NCBI RefSeq assembly: GCF_009856605.1
Contig: NZ_CP047242.1
Span: 556,001 to 620,000, forward strand
Direction: 5' to 3'
DNA length: 64,000 nt
Source of the DNA: Trichormus variabilis 0441
GTDB taxonomy: Bacteria > Cyanobacteriota > Cyanobacteriia > Cyanobacteriales > Nostocaceae
The notes beneath the pieces are model-generated. The model made no database searches. It had not been told where the DNA came from and saw nothing but the letters and a program-made list of their open reading frames with translations. Below are positions 20,401 through 29,360 of the stretch, in pieces (position 1 is the stretch's first letter; each line of letters opens with the position of its first letter). A program made the translations under genes and the position numbers.

Positions 20401-22523
20401 TCTTAGGAAAATGTGAAAACCCAACTAAATTAGTAGGCACAATTTTTGATGAAGGGGTAACTTTAGCAAATCTGGAAAAAGCCAACGACAAAACGGGGTT
20501 ATGGCATTTCCATCTGTGCAAAGTAACTTTAACCTATTTATTCGAGTGCCATGATCAGACACTTGATCATTGCCAACAAGCAAAGCTGAATGCTGGCGGC
20601 GGTAGTGGGATGCTGAACGTGCCAATACTGTATTTTTATAGAGCTTTAGCCTGTTTCACTCAGTTATCGGCACATTCTCAGACAGATGAATTATGGGCAT
20701 TAATTGCGGATGCTCAAGAAAAGCTGCAAAATTGGGCTATCTATGCACCCATGAATTGTCAGCACCGATATGATTTGATTTGTGCTGAAGAACAGCGTGT
20801 TTTAGGACATCCACAACAAGCCATAGATTTCTACGATCGCGCTATTTCTCTAGCCCAAGAAAATGGCTACATTGCAGAACAAGCGATCGCTAATGAACTT
20901 ACTGCCAAATTCTACCTTGGTTGGGGCAAAGAAAAAATTGCTGCTGTCTATATGCAGGAAGCTTACTATTGCTATGCTCGTTGGGGAGCGAAAGCTAAAA
21001 CTAATCACCTAGAACATCGCTATCCCCATTTGCTGCGTCCGATTCTTCAGTCAGTTTCCCAACCCTTGAACGTGTGGGAAAGCTTGACAAGCACAATTAC
21101 ACCAGATATTTCCCTTCATACCTCACACTCTAGCTTGGGTAATAGCACAAACATCAATAACGCTATCGATATTGCAAGTATGATCAAGGCTTCTCAAAGT
21201 CTATCTGCTACTCTGCAACTCGATGAGTTACTACATCAACTCACCCATATTATTCTCCAAAACTCCGGGGGCGATCGCTGTGCTTTAATCTGTCCTAATT
21301 CCGAGGGTGAATGGCAAGTTGTCGCTATAGCTACACCCGAAACCACACAACTTTGTTCAGAACTACTCGATGGTAATCCGAATCTACCTGTGAAATTGAT
21401 TCAGTATGTCAAAAACACGCAACAAATCGTGATGATTGACAATCTCAAAACGGATTTACCTGTTACAGATGAATATCTGATTCGTCAACAACCAAAGAGT
21501 TTGTTATGCTTGCCAATTATTAGCCACGGGCAATTAATTGGGATTGTATCTTTAAAAAATCGCTCCACCAGTGGAGTATTTACTAGCGATCGCATTTTCT
21601 TGCTTAACTTTCTCTGCACTCAGGCGGCTATCTCTTTAGAAAATGCCCGACTTTATCAAAAAGCACAAACCTACGCCCAAAAACTAGAACAATCACAACT
21701 GCAAATAGTCCAGAGTGAAAAAATGGCTTCCTTGGGTAACTTAGTCGCCGGTGTCGCCCACGAAATCAACAACCCCATCGGCTTTCTTAATGGCAGTATT
21801 AGCAATGCCCAAGAATATGTCCAGGATTTACTCGACTATATCGCCCTATATCAACAATATCATCCCAAAGCCGCCGCACCTGTCAAGACAAAGGCAAAAA
21901 ACATTGATTTAGAATATCTCTGTGAGGATTTACCAAAGTTGCTTAATTCTATGCAGGGTGCAAGCGATCGCATTCAATCTATCAGTACCAGCCTGCGTAC
22001 CTTTTCTCGTGCTGATAGTGAGTATAAAGTCATGGCTAACCTGCACGAAGGCATTGACAGCACACTGTTAATCTTGAAATATCGCCTCAAAGCTAATGAG
22101 TATCGCCCTGCAATTCCAGTAATTACGGAATACAGTGAGTTACCAGCTATTAAATGTTTCCCAGGGCAATTAAATCAAGTATTTATGAACATCCTGGCTA
22201 ATGCCATTGATATGTTTGATGAGATGGCAAAATCTCAATCTTATAAAGAAATAGAAGCCCATCCTCAAAAAATCACGATTCGCACAACAATGGAGGCAAA
22301 TCAAGTTATCATCTCGATTGCAGATAATGGTAAGGGTATGAGCGAAGATGTGAAAGTGAGAATCTTCGACCATTTATTTACTACTAAAGGTGTGGGCAAA
22401 GGTACAGGTTTAGGATTGGCGATCGCTCGGCAAATTGTGGTAGAAAAACATGGCGGTAGCTTAGAAGTACAATCTCAATTAGGTAAAGGCAGTGATTTTT
22501 GCATTCAACTGCCATTGTTGTAA
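17115..22523 (+). CDS. Giant Ser/Thr protein kinase - AAA ATPase - GAF - histidine kinase, tandem copy 1
   Basis: 1802 residues. Kinase domain about 13-280 with VIHKDIKPAN (Asp near 141) but DFS where DFG is expected; AAA_16 ATPase from about 320 with Walker A GFSGIGKT near 342 and Walker B MFLDDLQWAD; a long TPR-like helical region about 620-1330; GAF about 1360-1510; coiled coil; HisKA with HEINNP (His about 1549); HATPase with N-box NQVFMNILANAID and G-boxes DNGKGM and GKGTGLGLAIA. There is no receiver domain, so a separate response regulator is needed. Start may be the ATG at 17115 or at 17130 (MSATVDTT). Followed after 201 bp by its sister. Confidence 0.95.
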   Translation: MRSLSMSATVDTTVLLSGYQLIEQLYHGSKTLVYRGIRRKESVAQPVVIKLLQRDYPSFSELLQFRNQYTIAKNLNIPGVVRPTSLEPYGNSYALVMEDFGGVSLGTYSQTHSLSLVDVLAIALQLADILHELYQHRVIHKDIKPANILIHPESQQVKLIDFSIASLLPKENEEIKHPNVLEGTLAYIAPEQTGRMNRGVDYRTDFYSLGVTLFELLTGQLPFAGNDPLELVHCHIAKPAPRIDEINSEIPEAIAQIVAKLMSKNAEDRYQSALGLKHDLAICLEQLNQTGQIEQFIIGQRDICDRFTIPEKLYGRETEVQTLLDAFARVSNGTSELLLVAGFSGIGKTAVVNEVHKPIVRQRGYFIKGKFDQYNRNIPFSAFVQAFRDLMGQLLSESDIQLKAWKASILEALGDHAHVIIDVIPELECILGIQPPVAELSGTAAQNRFNLLFQKFTQVFTTKEHPLVMFLDDLQWADSASLKLMQLLMSEREQGYLLLIGAYRDNEVFPGHPLMLTLNEVSKVGATINRITLASLSRTSLNQLVADMLKCAEVLAQPLAGLVYQKTQGNPFFATQFLKTLHQEQFITFNIQAGHWQCDITQIRKAALTDDVVEFMAKQLQKLPDETQNILKLAACIGNQFDLNTLAIVSEQLPQQVASDLWKGLQEGLILPISETYKFFQDNNLNDTNTDGISVTYKFLHDRVQQAAYSLIPQEEKQVVHLTIGRHLLNHTSAEQLEEQIFDIVNQLNIGCTLISDTLEQARLVELNLRAGRKAIATTAYDTATYCLKYACNLLPTDSWQTQYDLALACYSSAAEAAYLNTDLVQMETLAEIVLQQARSLLDAAKVYEIKIDAYTSLGEFSKALTTGLNFLQSFGIEFPTQPNKQDFADFLRQTRQQLAGRSPDELLNLPVMTSPQYQALLRMLVQISGATYLASPALYPLICFQQVQLSVAHGNIPASSFGYVVYGLILCGVVGDIKTGYEFGQLALQLVDKFNNQEYAAKVLYITSKFTVHWVKNAATTLQPLQEAYTLGLKVGALTYAGYSGYTYAFHAYFVGKELTALETECQAYSIGLANIEQQAFLGYLHIVHQTVANLLGKCENPTKLVGTIFDEGVTLANLEKANDKTGLWHFHLCKVTLTYLFECHDQTLDHCQQAKLNAGGGSGMLNVPILYFYRALACFTQLSAHSQTDELWALIADAQEKLQNWAIYAPMNCQHRYDLICAEEQRVLGHPQQAIDFYDRAISLAQENGYIAEQAIANELTAKFYLGWGKEKIAAVYMQEAYYCYARWGAKAKTNHLEHRYPHLLRPILQSVSQPLNVWESLTSTITPDISLHTSHSSLGNSTNINNAIDIASMIKASQSLSATLQLDELLHQLTHIILQNSGGDRCALICPNSEGEWQVVAIATPETTQLCSELLDGNPNLPVKLIQYVKNTQQIVMIDNLKTDLPVTDEYLIRQQPKSLLCLPIISHGQLIGIVSLKNRSTSGVFTSDRIFLLNFLCTQAAISLENARLYQKAQTYAQKLEQSQLQIVQSEKMASLGNLVAGVAHEINNPIGFLNGSISNAQEYVQDLLDYIALYQQYHPKAAAPVKTKAKNIDLEYLCEDLPKLLNSMQGASDRIQSISTSLRTFSRADSEYKVMANLHEGIDSTLLILKYRLKANEYRPAIPVITEYSELPAIKCFPGQLNQVFMNILANAIDMFDEMAKSQSYKEIEAHPQKITIRTTMEANQVIISIADNGKGMSEDVKVRIFDHLFTTKGVGKGTGLGLAIARQIVVEKHGGSLEVQSQLGKGSDFCIQLPLL

Positions 22524-22646
22524 ATTTACTGAGCATCATCAGTTTCAGGTAAGGCAACTGACCCTATCAAGTCAACCTCGATTCTCCTGGAAGAAGCTAC
22601 AAATCCCCAAGCTGGATTCAGGCGGATGTATTCTGAATTCTTCTTC

Positions 22647-23093
22647 GGTAATAGACAAAGTTAGAGTTAGCCAAATGATGGGCATACTAAGGGCTAAATA
22701 TCCTATGCAGTTTAGCCCTGTAAGATGAGGTCGTTGTCCATGAGTGCAACCGTAGATACAACTGTTTTACTGTCTGGATATCAGTTGATTGAGCAGCTTT
22801 ATCACGGCTCTAAAACCCTTGTTTATCGTGGAATACGGCGAAAGGAAAGTGTAGCGCAACCTGTGGTGATTAAGCTGTTGCAACGCGATTATCCTAGCTT
22901 TAGTGAACTATTACAATTTCGCAATCAATACACCATCACCAAAAATTTAAATATTCCTGGTGTTGTCCGCCCTAGTTCTCTAGAACCCTATGGCAACAGC
23001 TACGCTTTGGTCATGGAAGATTTTGGTGGGGTATCATTGGGAACATATAGTCAAACCCACTCTTTGTCTTTGGTGGATGTATTAGCGATCGCC
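22647..23093 (+). repeat. Direct duplication, copy B (leader plus kinase N-lobe)
   Basis: Second copy of the ~447-bp tract at 17037-17483, covering 78 bp of leader and about the first 123 codons. The join at the downstream edge falls at a GCGATCGC site. Confidence 0.88.
22691..22718 (+). promoter_or_regulatory. Leader hairpin just upstream of kinase start, copy B
   Basis: The same arms, GGGCTAAA (22691-22698) and TTTAGCCC (22711-22718), as copy A. The loop differs by two bases (ACA to TGC region), so the stem is kept. Confidence 0.5.
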
Positions 23094-26000
23094 ATTCAAC
23101 TGGCAAATATTCTACATGATCTCTATCAAAATCGTGTCATCCACAAAGATATCAAACCCGCTAATCTGCTAATTCATCCTGATACTAAAAAAATTCAGCT
23201 CATCGATTTTAGTATTGCTTCACTACTACCCAAGGAAACCGAAGCCGTTAAACACCCGAAGGTTTTAGAAGGGACACTCCCCTATCTCGCACCAGAACAA
23301 ACTGGAAGGATGAACCGGGGGATAGATTATCGTAGCGATTTTTATGCTTTCGGTGTGACATTATTTGAGATGTTAACAGGACAGTTACCTTTTATATCAG
23401 ATGATCCTTTGGAATTAGTGCATTGTCACATTGCCAAACCTGCGCCCTCGGTGTGTGCATTACGACCAGAAATTCCCTCAGTAATTGGAGAAATCATAGG
23501 GAAATTAATGGCGAAGAACGCCGAGGATCGTTATCAAAGTGCATTGGGCTTGCAGTATGATTTACAAAATTGTTTGGAACAACTGCAAAATACAGGTAAA
23601 ATTGAGGCATTTGAGATTGCTACACGGGATATTTGCGATCGCTTCCTGATTCCTGAAAAACTTTATGGTCGGGAGGAGGAAGTCGCTACACTACTCACAG
23701 CCTTTGAGCGTGTCAGCAATGGTAATTCTGAACTGATGTTAGTAGCTGGTTTCTCTGGGATTGGCAAAACAGCCGTTGTCAATGAAGTTCATAAGCCCAT
23801 TGTTGAGAAGCGGGGCTATTTTATTAAAGGTAAATTTGATCAATTTAATCGCAGTACGCCCTTCTCGGCGTTTGTGCAAGCATTTCGTGATTTAATAGGG
23901 CAATTGTTGAGTGAGAGTGATGAGCAATTGCAGACTTGGAAAACCCAGCTTTTACAGGCTTTAGGTGAAAATGGACAAGTCATTATTGAAGTCATTCCCG
24001 AATTAGAACGCATTATTGGCGAGCAACCCCCTGCTAGAGAATTATCTGGGAATGCAGCACAAAATCGCTTTAAATTACTATTTCAGAACTTTATCCACGT
24101 TTTTACTAAACCGGAGCATCCCTTAGTTATCTTTTTAGATGATTTACAATGGGCAGATTCCGCTTCCCTCAACTTAATGCAAGGATTAATAGCGGAGTCA
24201 AAAATAGGTTATTTGCTGCTGCTTGGGGCATATCGTGACCATGAAGTTTACCCTGCTCATCCTTTGATGTTGACTCTGGAGGCAATCGAGAAAACAGGAG
24301 CAACAATCAATACAATTACTCTACAACCATTGAGTTTAACTAGTCTCAATCAATTGATTACGGATACCCTAAATTGTACAGCAACCTTAGCGCAACCATT
24401 AACTAAATTAGTCAACCAAAAAACCCAGGGTAATCCCTTTTTTGCTACCCAATTTCTCAAGGCATTATATCAAGATGAACTGATTTATTTTGATTTAGTA
24501 ACCGGATATTGGCAATGTGATCTTGTTCAAGTGAAGGCAGCAGCGTTAACTGATGATGTGGTGGAATTTATGGCATTGCAGTTACAAAAACTGCCACCAG
24601 TCACCCAAGATATTTTAAAGTTAGCTGCTTGTATCGGCAATCAATTTGATTTAAATACCCTGGCGATCGTCTCGGAAATATCTCCAGCAGAAACATCTAC
24701 AATCTTGTGGAAGGCATTACAAGAAGAGTTAATTCTCCCCCTGAGTGAAACATATAAATTCTTCCAGTCTAGCCCACATCAAACAACAGGCGATTGCCAA
24801 ATTACCATCAGCTATAAATTTTTCCATGACCGTGTACAACAAGCTGCTTATTCTCTAATTCCCCAAGAGCAGAAAACAGCTACTCACTTGAGAATCGGTC
24901 AACTCCTTTTAACTCATACCCCAGAAACAGAATTAGAAAATCGCATTTTTGATATTGTTAATCAGTTAAATGTCGGTGTTGCTTATTTAACGGATCAGCC
25001 TGAAAAACAGCGATTACTGGAATTAAATTTAATGGCTGGGCGTAAAGCGAAAGTTGCTACTGCTTATGTTGTCGCTGTCGATTATTTAAATACAGCCATC
25101 AAACTCCTTGAAGAAGATAGTTGGCAAAATCAATATGAACTTACTCTGAGTTTATATGATTTGGTAGCGGAGACTGAATATTTAAATACGAATTTTCCCA
25201 CTTCCGAATTACTAGTGAGAGAAATACTGGTAAATGCCAAACATACCTTAGATAAAATCAAAGCTTACGAAATTCAAATTCAAGCTTATACAGCGCAAAA
25301 TAAACTCATAGAAGCGATCAATATAGGTAGAGAAGTTTTAGGTTTACTTGGTATTGATTTGCCCGAAGATGGCAACATAGAAACCATCATAACTGAACAT
25401 GGTCGATTGAAGTCACTGTTTGGGGAACGGCTGATTGAAGATTTAGTAAATTTACCCGAACTGACAGATTTACAACAAGGTGCAGCTTTAAGAATCTTAT
25501 GTGGTTTATTTGCTCCGATTTATCTTGCCAAACCAATGCTGTTACCTTTAAAGATATTCACAATGGTGAAAATCTGTATTCAATATGGTAACTCTCCGCA
25601 ATCTGCGATCGCTTACAGTTTGTATGGATTATTTTTGTGTGCATCGGAGGAAATTGCTGATGGCTATCAATTCGGTCAATTAGCCATGACAGTGTTGGAT
25701 AAATTTAATGCCCAAGAGCTAAGAAGTAAAGTTTATCTAACTTTTGCACTGTTTATTAAACATTGGCAAGATAGTATTAACTCCACTTTAAATATATTTT
25801 TAGAAGGTCTCAAAAGTGGTCTAGATACTGGTGATTTAGAATATGTTGGTTATTGTGCCAATTGTTATGCTCAGTTTTTATTCTGGACAGGACAAAATCT
25901 AGAAATTGCCGAAGCAGAGGCTAATAAGTATTGTGCTTTGATGCAGGATCTTAAACAAGATGTCTCGTTAATTTGGGGAAATACATGGCGACAAACTGTC

Positions 26001-28127
26001 ATGAATTTACAAGCTAAAGTTGATAATCCACAAATGTTAGTGGGTGAATGTTTTGATGAAACCGTCACTCTCCCTGCTTTAATTTCTAGCCGTAATACCA
26101 ATGGTATTTGTTACGTTTATCTGGCTAAATTATTCTTGGCTTATTTGTTGGGAGCAGATGAGCAAGCTATTAAATACGCCAGTCTATTTGAAGAGTACGA
26201 ACAGGGTGCGGCTGGTTTATTAATTGTGCCGTTGAAGAATTTTTACCAATCCCTGAGTATACTTTCGTTGTATCCCAAGTTGGATACCGAGCAACAATCT
26301 CGCCATTTAGAAAAGATTACAAATAATCAACAAAAAATGCAAAATTGGGCAGATCATGCGCCCCTAAATTATCAACATAAGTTCTATTTAGTCGCAGCCG
26401 AAAAACATCGCGTTTTAGACGAGAAAACAGCTGCGATAGAATTATATGACCAAGCGATCGCCCTAGCCAAAACCAACGGTTACATCCAAGAAGCCGCCCT
26501 AGCTAACGAACTAGCGGCTAAATTCTACCTGGACTGGGGTAAAGAAAAAGTCGCCGCCGCCTATATGCAGGAGGCTTATTACTGCTATGCCCATTGGGGT
26601 AGCCTCGCCAAAACCAATGATCTAGAAAGCCGCTATCCCCAACTGTTACGTCCAATACTGCAACAAGTCATTCACCCCTTGAGCATTTTAGAAACCTTCG
26701 CCAGCCTCACTAGTTCCGTGCATTCTACCCGTCACCAAAGTTCTTCCAGCACCAGCATTAACCATATGCTGGATTTTGCCGCACTACTGCAAGTATCCCA
26801 GGCAATTTCTAGCACGATTCAACTAGATAAGTTACTACAAACCATGACTGAGACAGTGCTGGAAAATTCCGGGGCTGATTATTGTGCTTTAATACTGTGT
26901 CAAGAGGGCGAATGGCAAGTCAAAGTAATAGCTAACTCTCAGCAAACCTCCTTACAATCCACTCCCCTGGAAAACAATCCTACTGTTCCTGTCAAGCTCA
27001 TTCAGTATGTCAAAAATACCTTAGAAACAGTTGTCATCCATGATCTAAAAACCGAGATACCAGGTGTGATGAGCAATTATCTTGATCAGCATCACCCCAA
27101 AAGCGTGCTATGTTTGCCGTTAGTTAATCAAGGTAATTTAAGCGCGATTTTATACCTAGAAAATCAAGTTACCAGTGATGTGTTTACAAGCGATCGCCTC
27201 CTGGTGCTGAAATTCCTCTCTAGCCAAGCCGTGATCGCCCTAGAAAATGCTCGTCTTTATCATCAAGTGCAAAAAACCCTAGAGGATCTGCAACAAGCAC
27301 AAGTGCAAATTGTACAGAGTGAAAAGATGTCTGCATTGGGTAACTTAGTAGCTGGGGTGGCTCACGAAATCAACAATCCCGTCGGCTGTATTGTTGGTAA
27401 TATTGGTGCAGCCCAAGAATATATTAACGACCTGTTGGGAGTGATTGACCTCTATGGTGAGAAATTTCCCCAGCCCGGTACGGAAATTGAAGATGAACTA
27501 CAGGCAATTGACTTAGAATATCTGCGGGAAGATTTGCCCAAACTCATCAGGGCGATGAAAGACGGAAGCGATCGCATTAAGGCTATCAGTGAGAGTTTGC
27601 GTACATTCTCCCGCGCCGACAGCGACCAAAAACAGCCCTTTAACCTCCACGACGGTCTTGAAAGTACCCTGCTGATTTTACGTCATCGTCTCAAAGCTAA
27701 CCAATATCGCCCAGCCATTGAAGTTATCACCGAATACGGCAATCTTCCCCTGGTGAAGTGTTTCCCTGGACAATTAAATCAAGTCTTTATGAATATTCTC
27801 GCCAATGCCATTGATGCCTTAGATGAATCAAATCCAGGATATAGCTTTACTGAAATTGAAGCCAACCCCAATCGAATTATCATTCGCACCACTGTCGCAG
27901 GTGAACAAATCAAGATTGCAATTAGTGATAATGGTCACGGTATCCCAGAAGAAGTGAAAGCCAAAATTTTCGATCACCTGTTCACTACCAAAGGAGTAGG
28001 TAAAGGTACGGGTTTAGGACTAGCCATCGCCCATCAAATTATCGTAGAGAAACATGGAGGGGCGATCGCGGTTAACTCTCAACCAGGTATAGGAACTGAG
28101 TTCTTATTAACATTGCCAATCTCTTAG
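22725..28127 (+). CDS. Giant Ser/Thr protein kinase - AAA ATPase - GAF - histidine kinase, tandem copy 2
   Basis: 1800 residues with the same architecture as its neighbour: kinase domain with VIHKDIKPAN and DFS (not DFG), AAA_16 Walker A GFSGIGKT and Walker B IFLDDLQWAD, TPR-like middle, GAF, HisKA (HEINNP, His about 1547), HATPase (NQVFMNILANAIDAL, DNGHGI, GKGTGLGLAIA). The first ~123 residues are almost identical to copy 1, after which the proteins are moderately similar; the middle region is the most diverged, consistent with different input signals. It has its own leader (22647 onward) and so probably its own promoter. Confidence 0.95.
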   Translation: MRSLSMSATVDTTVLLSGYQLIEQLYHGSKTLVYRGIRRKESVAQPVVIKLLQRDYPSFSELLQFRNQYTITKNLNIPGVVRPSSLEPYGNSYALVMEDFGGVSLGTYSQTHSLSLVDVLAIAIQLANILHDLYQNRVIHKDIKPANLLIHPDTKKIQLIDFSIASLLPKETEAVKHPKVLEGTLPYLAPEQTGRMNRGIDYRSDFYAFGVTLFEMLTGQLPFISDDPLELVHCHIAKPAPSVCALRPEIPSVIGEIIGKLMAKNAEDRYQSALGLQYDLQNCLEQLQNTGKIEAFEIATRDICDRFLIPEKLYGREEEVATLLTAFERVSNGNSELMLVAGFSGIGKTAVVNEVHKPIVEKRGYFIKGKFDQFNRSTPFSAFVQAFRDLIGQLLSESDEQLQTWKTQLLQALGENGQVIIEVIPELERIIGEQPPARELSGNAAQNRFKLLFQNFIHVFTKPEHPLVIFLDDLQWADSASLNLMQGLIAESKIGYLLLLGAYRDHEVYPAHPLMLTLEAIEKTGATINTITLQPLSLTSLNQLITDTLNCTATLAQPLTKLVNQKTQGNPFFATQFLKALYQDELIYFDLVTGYWQCDLVQVKAAALTDDVVEFMALQLQKLPPVTQDILKLAACIGNQFDLNTLAIVSEISPAETSTILWKALQEELILPLSETYKFFQSSPHQTTGDCQITISYKFFHDRVQQAAYSLIPQEQKTATHLRIGQLLLTHTPETELENRIFDIVNQLNVGVAYLTDQPEKQRLLELNLMAGRKAKVATAYVVAVDYLNTAIKLLEEDSWQNQYELTLSLYDLVAETEYLNTNFPTSELLVREILVNAKHTLDKIKAYEIQIQAYTAQNKLIEAINIGREVLGLLGIDLPEDGNIETIITEHGRLKSLFGERLIEDLVNLPELTDLQQGAALRILCGLFAPIYLAKPMLLPLKIFTMVKICIQYGNSPQSAIAYSLYGLFLCASEEIADGYQFGQLAMTVLDKFNAQELRSKVYLTFALFIKHWQDSINSTLNIFLEGLKSGLDTGDLEYVGYCANCYAQFLFWTGQNLEIAEAEANKYCALMQDLKQDVSLIWGNTWRQTVMNLQAKVDNPQMLVGECFDETVTLPALISSRNTNGICYVYLAKLFLAYLLGADEQAIKYASLFEEYEQGAAGLLIVPLKNFYQSLSILSLYPKLDTEQQSRHLEKITNNQQKMQNWADHAPLNYQHKFYLVAAEKHRVLDEKTAAIELYDQAIALAKTNGYIQEAALANELAAKFYLDWGKEKVAAAYMQEAYYCYAHWGSLAKTNDLESRYPQLLRPILQQVIHPLSILETFASLTSSVHSTRHQSSSSTSINHMLDFAALLQVSQAISSTIQLDKLLQTMTETVLENSGADYCALILCQEGEWQVKVIANSQQTSLQSTPLENNPTVPVKLIQYVKNTLETVVIHDLKTEIPGVMSNYLDQHHPKSVLCLPLVNQGNLSAILYLENQVTSDVFTSDRLLVLKFLSSQAVIALENARLYHQVQKTLEDLQQAQVQIVQSEKMSALGNLVAGVAHEINNPVGCIVGNIGAAQEYINDLLGVIDLYGEKFPQPGTEIEDELQAIDLEYLREDLPKLIRAMKDGSDRIKAISESLRTFSRADSDQKQPFNLHDGLESTLLILRHRLKANQYRPAIEVITEYGNLPLVKCFPGQLNQVFMNILANAIDALDESNPGYSFTEIEANPNRIIIRTTVAGEQIKIAISDNGHGIPEEVKAKIFDHLFTTKGVGKGTGLGLAIAHQIIVEKHGGAIAVNSQPGIGTEFLLTLPIS

Positions 28128-28208
28128 AGGTTGTTTGAAAAGTATGATTTTAAACATCAAAATCATAAGGGAACACCAAAAAATACATTATTCCAAATAG
28201 ACGGTTAA

Positions 28209-28271
28209 TAGGGTGCGTCAGTATGAATAATTTCTTGCTATAGCTGGTTTTTCTCGCACTGACGCACCCTA
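28209..28271. repeat. 63-bp MITE-like palindrome, TAGGGTGCGTCAGTA ends (copy 1)
   Basis: Inverted arms AGGGTGCGTCAGT (28210-28222) and ACTGACGCACCCT (28258-28270) flanked by TA. The internal sequence including GAATAATTTCTTG matches the copy at 63914-63976 with only about five differences. Confidence 0.85.
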
Positions 28272-28414
28272 AATTTTGGATATTTTTTTATTTGTAAGTC
28301 CCTAAAAACCTAACCCCTTGAGCCTCCCCTGCCTATCTGAACCATATTGCCCCCTAGCCCCCAATCCCTTTTAATATTTAAGTATGTGAACTCAAAATTT
28401 TCCTGTAAATTGTT

Positions 28415-29281
28415 TTGCCAAAGCTTGTGAACTTTTCTATTGGTTGCGCTGTTTGGGCTTATAAAGGTTGGGTAGGCGAACTTTATCCCCCAGGAACTCG
28501 TGCTGGGGAATTTCTTCACCTCTACAGTCGTCGCTTCACTACCGTAGAAGGTAATACTACTTTCTATGCAACACCAAATCAAGAAACTGTCAGCCGTTGG
28601 GCAAAAGAAACACCACCAGGCTTTGAGTTTTGTTTGAAATTACCACGGGATATTACCCATCAAGGTTTATTAAAACCCTATATTCCCGCCGCTTTAACAT
28701 TTTTGGCAGGGATGCGCCCTTTGGGTAAGCGTCTTGGCCCTATATTTGCCCAGTTACCACCAAGTTACGCACCAACATTAATTGAAGATTTGGCTGCTTT
28801 TCTGGAAGCTTGGCCGCGCACAACAGCACCCCTAGCCCTAGAAGTAAGACATCCTGACTGGTTTCGAGAACCCCATACAAGTAATTTGACACAGCTTTTA
28901 GAAAGTCTGGGCGTGGGAAGAGTACTACTGGATTCACGGCCTATCTACACGGGAGATGATGACCCCCAGTTACAATCAGAACGACGTAAACCAAAATTAC
29001 CATTACAATTTAGCGTAACTGCACCTTTTAGCTTGATTAGGTTTATTTCCCATCCTAATTTGGCAGTGAATCAACCATTTATGGAAGAGTGGGTACAACA
29101 GATTCAACAATGGTTACAAGCAGGGACAAAAATCTATTTCTTTGTTCATTGTCCTATAGAGGAGCGATCGCCTAACACTGCCCGTCACTTCCAAAAACTC
29201 TTAGAACAGAACGGTGTACCAGTCCCACCGCTACCGTGGAATCATCTGCAATATCCACCTAATCAACTGAATCTCTGGTAA
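28415..29281 (+). CDS. DUF72 family protein (YecE-like TIM barrel)
   Basis: 288 residues. The opening FSIGCAVWAYKGWVGELYPP, then FTTVEGNTTFYATP, the motif FEFCLKLPRDITH, and later RHPDWF are diagnostic of DUF72, a TIM-barrel family of unknown biochemical role. There is no ATG: the frame can begin at TTG 28415 or GTG 28427, with an in-frame stop at 28406 ruling out anything longer. Neither start has a clear ribosome-binding site. Normal family length is about 240-300. Confidence 0.87.
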   Translation: MPKLVNFSIGCAVWAYKGWVGELYPPGTRAGEFLHLYSRRFTTVEGNTTFYATPNQETVSRWAKETPPGFEFCLKLPRDITHQGLLKPYIPAALTFLAGMRPLGKRLGPIFAQLPPSYAPTLIEDLAAFLEAWPRTTAPLALEVRHPDWFREPHTSNLTQLLESLGVGRVLLDSRPIYTGDDDPQLQSERRKPKLPLQFSVTAPFSLIRFISHPNLAVNQPFMEEWVQQIQQWLQAGTKIYFFVHCPIEERSPNTARHFQKLLEQNGVPVPPLPWNHLQYPPNQLNLW

Positions 29282-29360
29282 CTTTGGGGGTGTAAGTGAA
29301 AGAATTAACAAGTGGAATCGATAGAGTTTTATTCACACCCCTACACCCCTACACCCCTAA

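Noticed and set aside
22492..22728. Plus-strand open frame bridging the two tandem kinases
   Set aside because: It begins inside the first kinase in another frame and ends in the duplicated leader; no sign of a real protein.
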